NCBI GenBank assembly: GCA_039933635.1
Contig: JBDTNQ010000145.1
Location: 1 to 8,775, forward strand
Length of the DNA stretch: 8,775 nt
Reading direction: 5' to 3'
From: JBDTNQ01 sp039933635
GTDB taxonomy: Bacteria > Acidobacteriota > Vicinamibacteria > Vicinamibacterales > SCN-69-37
The translations under genes were made by a program, and so were the position numbers. Below the pieces are notes generated by a model that made no database searches, was not told where the DNA came from, and worked only from the letters and a program-made list of their open reading frames with translations. Below are positions 6,865 through 8,775 of the stretch, piece after piece (position 1 is the stretch's first letter; every line of letters starts with the position of its first letter).

Positions 6865-6894
6865 TGTAATGTCCCGCCCGTCTCAGACACTCAC
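6865..6894 (+). promoter_or_regulatory. ECF-type promoter of the DUF6789-like/MFS/reductase operon
   Basis: TGTAATGTC (6865-6873), 14 bases, CACTCAC (6888-6894), the twin of the minus-strand copy at 6773-6744. Transcription would start near 6901, giving a leader of about 30 bases that carries AAGGAG (6920-6925) five bases before the ATG at 6931. The spacing from promoter to ribosome-binding site to start codon is coherent. Confidence 0.7.
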
Positions 6895-6930
6895 CCTAGG
6901 AAGCCAGTGAATTCATACCAAGGAGAAGCT

Positions 6931-7368
6931 ATGCATCCGAATCTCTCACGCGCGATCGCCGGTGGTGCCGTCGGAACGTTGGCGATGACCATCATGATGT
7001 ACGTCGTTGGCCCGCTGATGGGCCTGCACATGGATGTCGCGGCCATGCTCGGCTCGGTGCTGGGCGGAAGCTGGAACGCGGGCATGATGATGCACGTGGT
7101 CAACGGCACCCTCATCTTCCCGGCGATATTCGCCTTCGTCCTTTACGGCGTGCTGCCCGGTTCGGCGGTCGTCAAGGGGACGCTCTGGGGCGTCGGCCTC
7201 TGGCTGATGTTGCAGGTCGTGGTGATGCCGATGATGGGCGGGGGGCTCTTCAGCGCCAACATGGGCGGCATGATGGCGGTGGTGGGATCGCTCGTCGGCC
7301 ATCTCCTGTACGGCAGTCTGCTCGGCGCGATCGCCGGTGCACCCCAGCGACACGTTGCCCATGCCTGA
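6931..7368 (+). CDS. Small Met-rich four-helix membrane protein, DUF6789-like
   Basis: A 145-residue integral membrane protein of unknown function. Four hydrophobic segments can be read: about residues 8-30, 48-75, 80-105 and 110-138. The glycine-rich, Met-rich style (for instance MMYVVGPLMGLHMD near 22-36 and AGMMMHVVNGT near 50-60) resembles DUF6789 proteins as I remember them; the family call is from memory. It contains 17 methionines (about 12%) plus His35 and His55 in or near the membrane, which might bind soft metals, though helix composition alone could explain this. AAGGAG lies five bases before the ATG. It is first in the plus-strand operon and overlaps the MFS gene by 8 bases, directly under one of the two twin ECF-like promoters. 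It may support the transporter or reductase encoded with it; no function is established by the sequence. Confidence 0.85.
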   Translation: MHPNLSRAIAGGAVGTLAMTIMMYVVGPLMGLHMDVAAMLGSVLGGSWNAGMMMHVVNGTLIFPAIFAFVLYGVLPGSAVVKGTLWGVGLWLMLQVVVMPMMGGGLFSANMGGMMAVVGSLVGHLLYGSLLGAIAGAPQRHVAHA

Positions 7369-8623
7369 GGACGTCACGCTGCCGCGCCGTCTGGCTCTGG
7401 TGATCGGAGCCAACGGTGTGCTGCGCATGTCCGGTGGTGCGAGTGGCGTGCTGGTGGGGCTCTACCTCGCTGACCTGGCCAATCAGGGCGCCGCACTGAG
7501 CGTTGCGCTTGTTGGCACCCTGGCTGCGGTGTCCTTCGGAGCGGAACTCATCGGCGCGGTGCCCCTGGGCATGCTCTCGGATGCCGTGGCGCCACGCTTC
7601 CTGATGGCGGGCGGCGCGCTGCTCGCTGGTGGTGCGACCATGGCCTTCGGCCTGACCCGTGAGGTGCCTGTGTTCTTCGTGAGTCGAGCGCTTGAAGGAT
7701 TCGCCGCGGCCGCCAGCATGCCGGCGATGCTCGCGCACCTGTCCGACGCGACCGCGGCGAATGCGGCCCGTCGCGCGCGAGTCATGAGTTTCTTCGAGCT
7801 CTCGCTGCTTGCCGGACTGGCTCTCGGTGGTCTTGCCGGCAGCCAGTTGTGGGCGGCGATCGGGCCCCGCGCATTTCTGGTACTCGCGGTTGCGTACGCC
7901 GTGGGCTCAGTCGTGCTCTTCCTGGCTGGGACGGGAGCCAAGGCACGCGGCAGCCATGCGGCGATGGCCGGGTTCCGACGATCGCTGCGCGAACCTGCCC
8001 TGCGCCAGCTCGCGCCGATCTGGCTCTGCATGAACGTGATTCTCGGGCTGTGGCTGGGCCCGACGTTTGTCTTCCTCCTGACGCGCGAATCAGCGAGCGG
8101 CCAACTCCTGGCCGGTCTGCTGGCGACGGCACCGCAGCATCTCGGCTGGGTGCTGCTGGGCTACTCGCTGGTCTTCGGTCTCGGCCTTGCCGGTTGGAGC
8201 GTGGTGCTTCCGCGGGTCACGGTGTCATGGGCGCTGCGAACGGCGCTCGTCGCGATGCTGGTGGTGTCGGTCGGGCTCCTGATGCTCAATCACGCCGCAG
8301 GCCAGTCGCTGGCGCTGCGCTGGACACTGACCGCGTGCTTGGCGCTCGCCGTGATGGTCGAAAGTGGATTCACGCCGTCGGCGCTCTCGCTGCTCGCCGG
8401 CGCCGTCGGTGCGCAGGTGGGACGAGGCGCGGCGATGGGCATCTACTCGTTCCTGCTGAGCCTCGGCGCGCTACTCGGCAATGGGATCGCGGGATTTCTG
8501 GGCCAGCGCTTCGCCGTCGATGGATTAATCGTGGCCACATTCGTCCTGGCGACCGTCGCGCTCGTCCTGTTGTCGCGCCTCGATCGCGTTCTCGCCACGG
8601 CGCCCGGGAGGGCCATCGCGTGA
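7361..8623 (+). CDS. Major facilitator superfamily transporter
   Basis: A 420-residue protein almost entirely made of hydrophobic helices, matching the usual 12-TM MFS length. The loop between helices 2 and 3 carries a recognisable motif A: Gly70-x-Leu-x-Asp74 with Arg79, lacking the second glycine of the full consensus. A polar central loop near residues 196-222, with several Arg and Lys, separates the two six-helix halves. The ATG at 7361 overlaps the previous gene by 8 bases and has no clear ribosome-binding site, so translation probably depends on coupling; an in-frame GTG-type start at 7337 would add eight residues and deepen the overlap. The substrate cannot be inferred. Its place between a DUF6789-like protein and a mercuric-reductase-like enzyme suggests export of a toxic compound or metal complex, but that is association only. 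Confidence 0.9.
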   Translation: MPEDVTLPRRLALVIGANGVLRMSGGASGVLVGLYLADLANQGAALSVALVGTLAAVSFGAELIGAVPLGMLSDAVAPRFLMAGGALLAGGATMAFGLTREVPVFFVSRALEGFAAAASMPAMLAHLSDATAANAARRARVMSFFELSLLAGLALGGLAGSQLWAAIGPRAFLVLAVAYAVGSVVLFLAGTGAKARGSHAAMAGFRRSLREPALRQLAPIWLCMNVILGLWLGPTFVFLLTRESASGQLLAGLLATAPQHLGWVLLGYSLVFGLGLAGWSVVLPRVTVSWALRTALVAMLVVSVGLLMLNHAAGQSLALRWTLTACLALAVMVESGFTPSALSLLAGAVGAQVGRGAAMGIYSFLLSLGALLGNGIAGFLGQRFAVDGLIVATFVLATVALVLLSRLDRVLATAPGRAIA

Positions 8624-8775
8624 CCGTGTCCCAATATGACCTGGTCGTCATTGGTGCCGGGGCCGGAGGACTCACGGCCGCGAAGTTCGCCGCGAAGCTG
8701 GGCGCGCGTGTGGCGCTGATCGAACGGGACCGTCTGGGCGGCGACTGCACGTGGACGGGATGTATTCCGAGCAAG
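8620..8775 (+). CDS. Flavin-dependent disulfide reductase, mercuric reductase / lipoamide dehydrogenase-like (N-terminal 52 codons)
   Basis: Only the start is inside the window. After GTG there is a beta strand and the FAD-binding G-A-G-A-G-G loop (residues 12-17), Glu35 at the end of the second strand for ribose binding, and the redox pair in GGDCTWTGCIPSK (Cys43 and Cys48, CX4C spacing). This is the class I pyridine nucleotide-disulfide oxidoreductase pattern shared by mercuric reductase, lipoamide dehydrogenase and glutathione reductase. The T-W-T between the cysteines is typical of the poorly characterised 'mercuric reductase-like' group rather than classical MerA, and there is no N-terminal MerP-like domain. 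Whether the C-terminal vicinal cysteines of true MerA exist cannot be seen. The GTG overlaps the MFS stop codon by four bases (GTGA), so the genes are coupled. A metal- or thiol-redox role is plausible. Confidence 0.88.
   Translation, partial: MTVSQYDLVVIGAGAGGLTAAKFAAKLGARVALIERDRLGGDCTWTGCIPSK

Noticed and set aside
8620..8775. Calling the partial reductase MerA and the locus a mer operon
   Set aside because: No MerR, MerT or MerP-like gene is present, the CX4C with T-W-T is typical of MerA-like relatives, and the diagnostic C-terminal cysteines are outside the window.

Overview
The window looks like GC-rich chromosomal DNA (roughly two-thirds G+C by eye) from a Gram-negative bacterium. 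The outer-membrane efflux channel, the periplasmic adaptor and the RND pump imply two membranes. The gene style (GTG starts, tightly overlapping genes, a soluble zinc-binding anti-sigma factor) would suit a soil Acidobacteriota or Gemmatimonadota member, but this taxonomic guess is weak and comes only from general familiarity.

The window has two divergent blocks around an intergenic region at about 6698-6930. The left block is all on the minus strand. In transcription order it holds an ECF sigma factor (6697-6116), a 79-residue soluble zf-HC2-type anti-sigma factor overlapping it by ATGA (6119-5880), a small exported Cys-rich protein (about 5784-5500), and a tripartite heavy-metal-type RND efflux system. 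That system comprises a CzcC/TolC-like channel (5377-4157), a CzcB/HlyD-like adaptor lipoprotein (4146-2944) and a CzcA/CusA-family pump (2951 to beyond position 1, C-terminus missing). The right block is on the plus strand: a Met-rich four-helix membrane protein resembling DUF6789 (6931-7368), a 12-TM-type MFS transporter (7361-8623) and the N-terminal 52 codons of a mercuric-reductase/lipoamide-dehydrogenase-like flavin disulfide reductase (8620 to beyond 8775). Consecutive genes on the right overlap by 8 and 4 bases, so they form one translationally coupled operon.

The main finding is a bipartite sequence, TGTAATGTC-N14-CACTCAC, present once on each strand of the divergent intergenic region and facing outward. 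Its spacing (TGTAAT-N17-CACTCA) fits a promoter. One copy sits 30-odd bases upstream of the DUF6789-like gene and the other just upstream of the sigma gene. The simplest reading is that the ECF sigma factor reads both, so that it controls itself and the divergent membrane-protein/MFS/reductase operon, with the zinc-binding anti-sigma factor as sensor. The neighbouring metal-efflux operon suggests a metal- or thiol-stress response. The efflux operon does not carry a recognisable copy of the motif. It has its own possible -10 box (TATACT), and a strong stem-loop sits between the Cys-rich gene and the channel gene.

No tRNA, rRNA, CRISPR array, insertion sequence or convincing intrinsic terminator was seen. 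No stretch over 300 bases lacks a gene.
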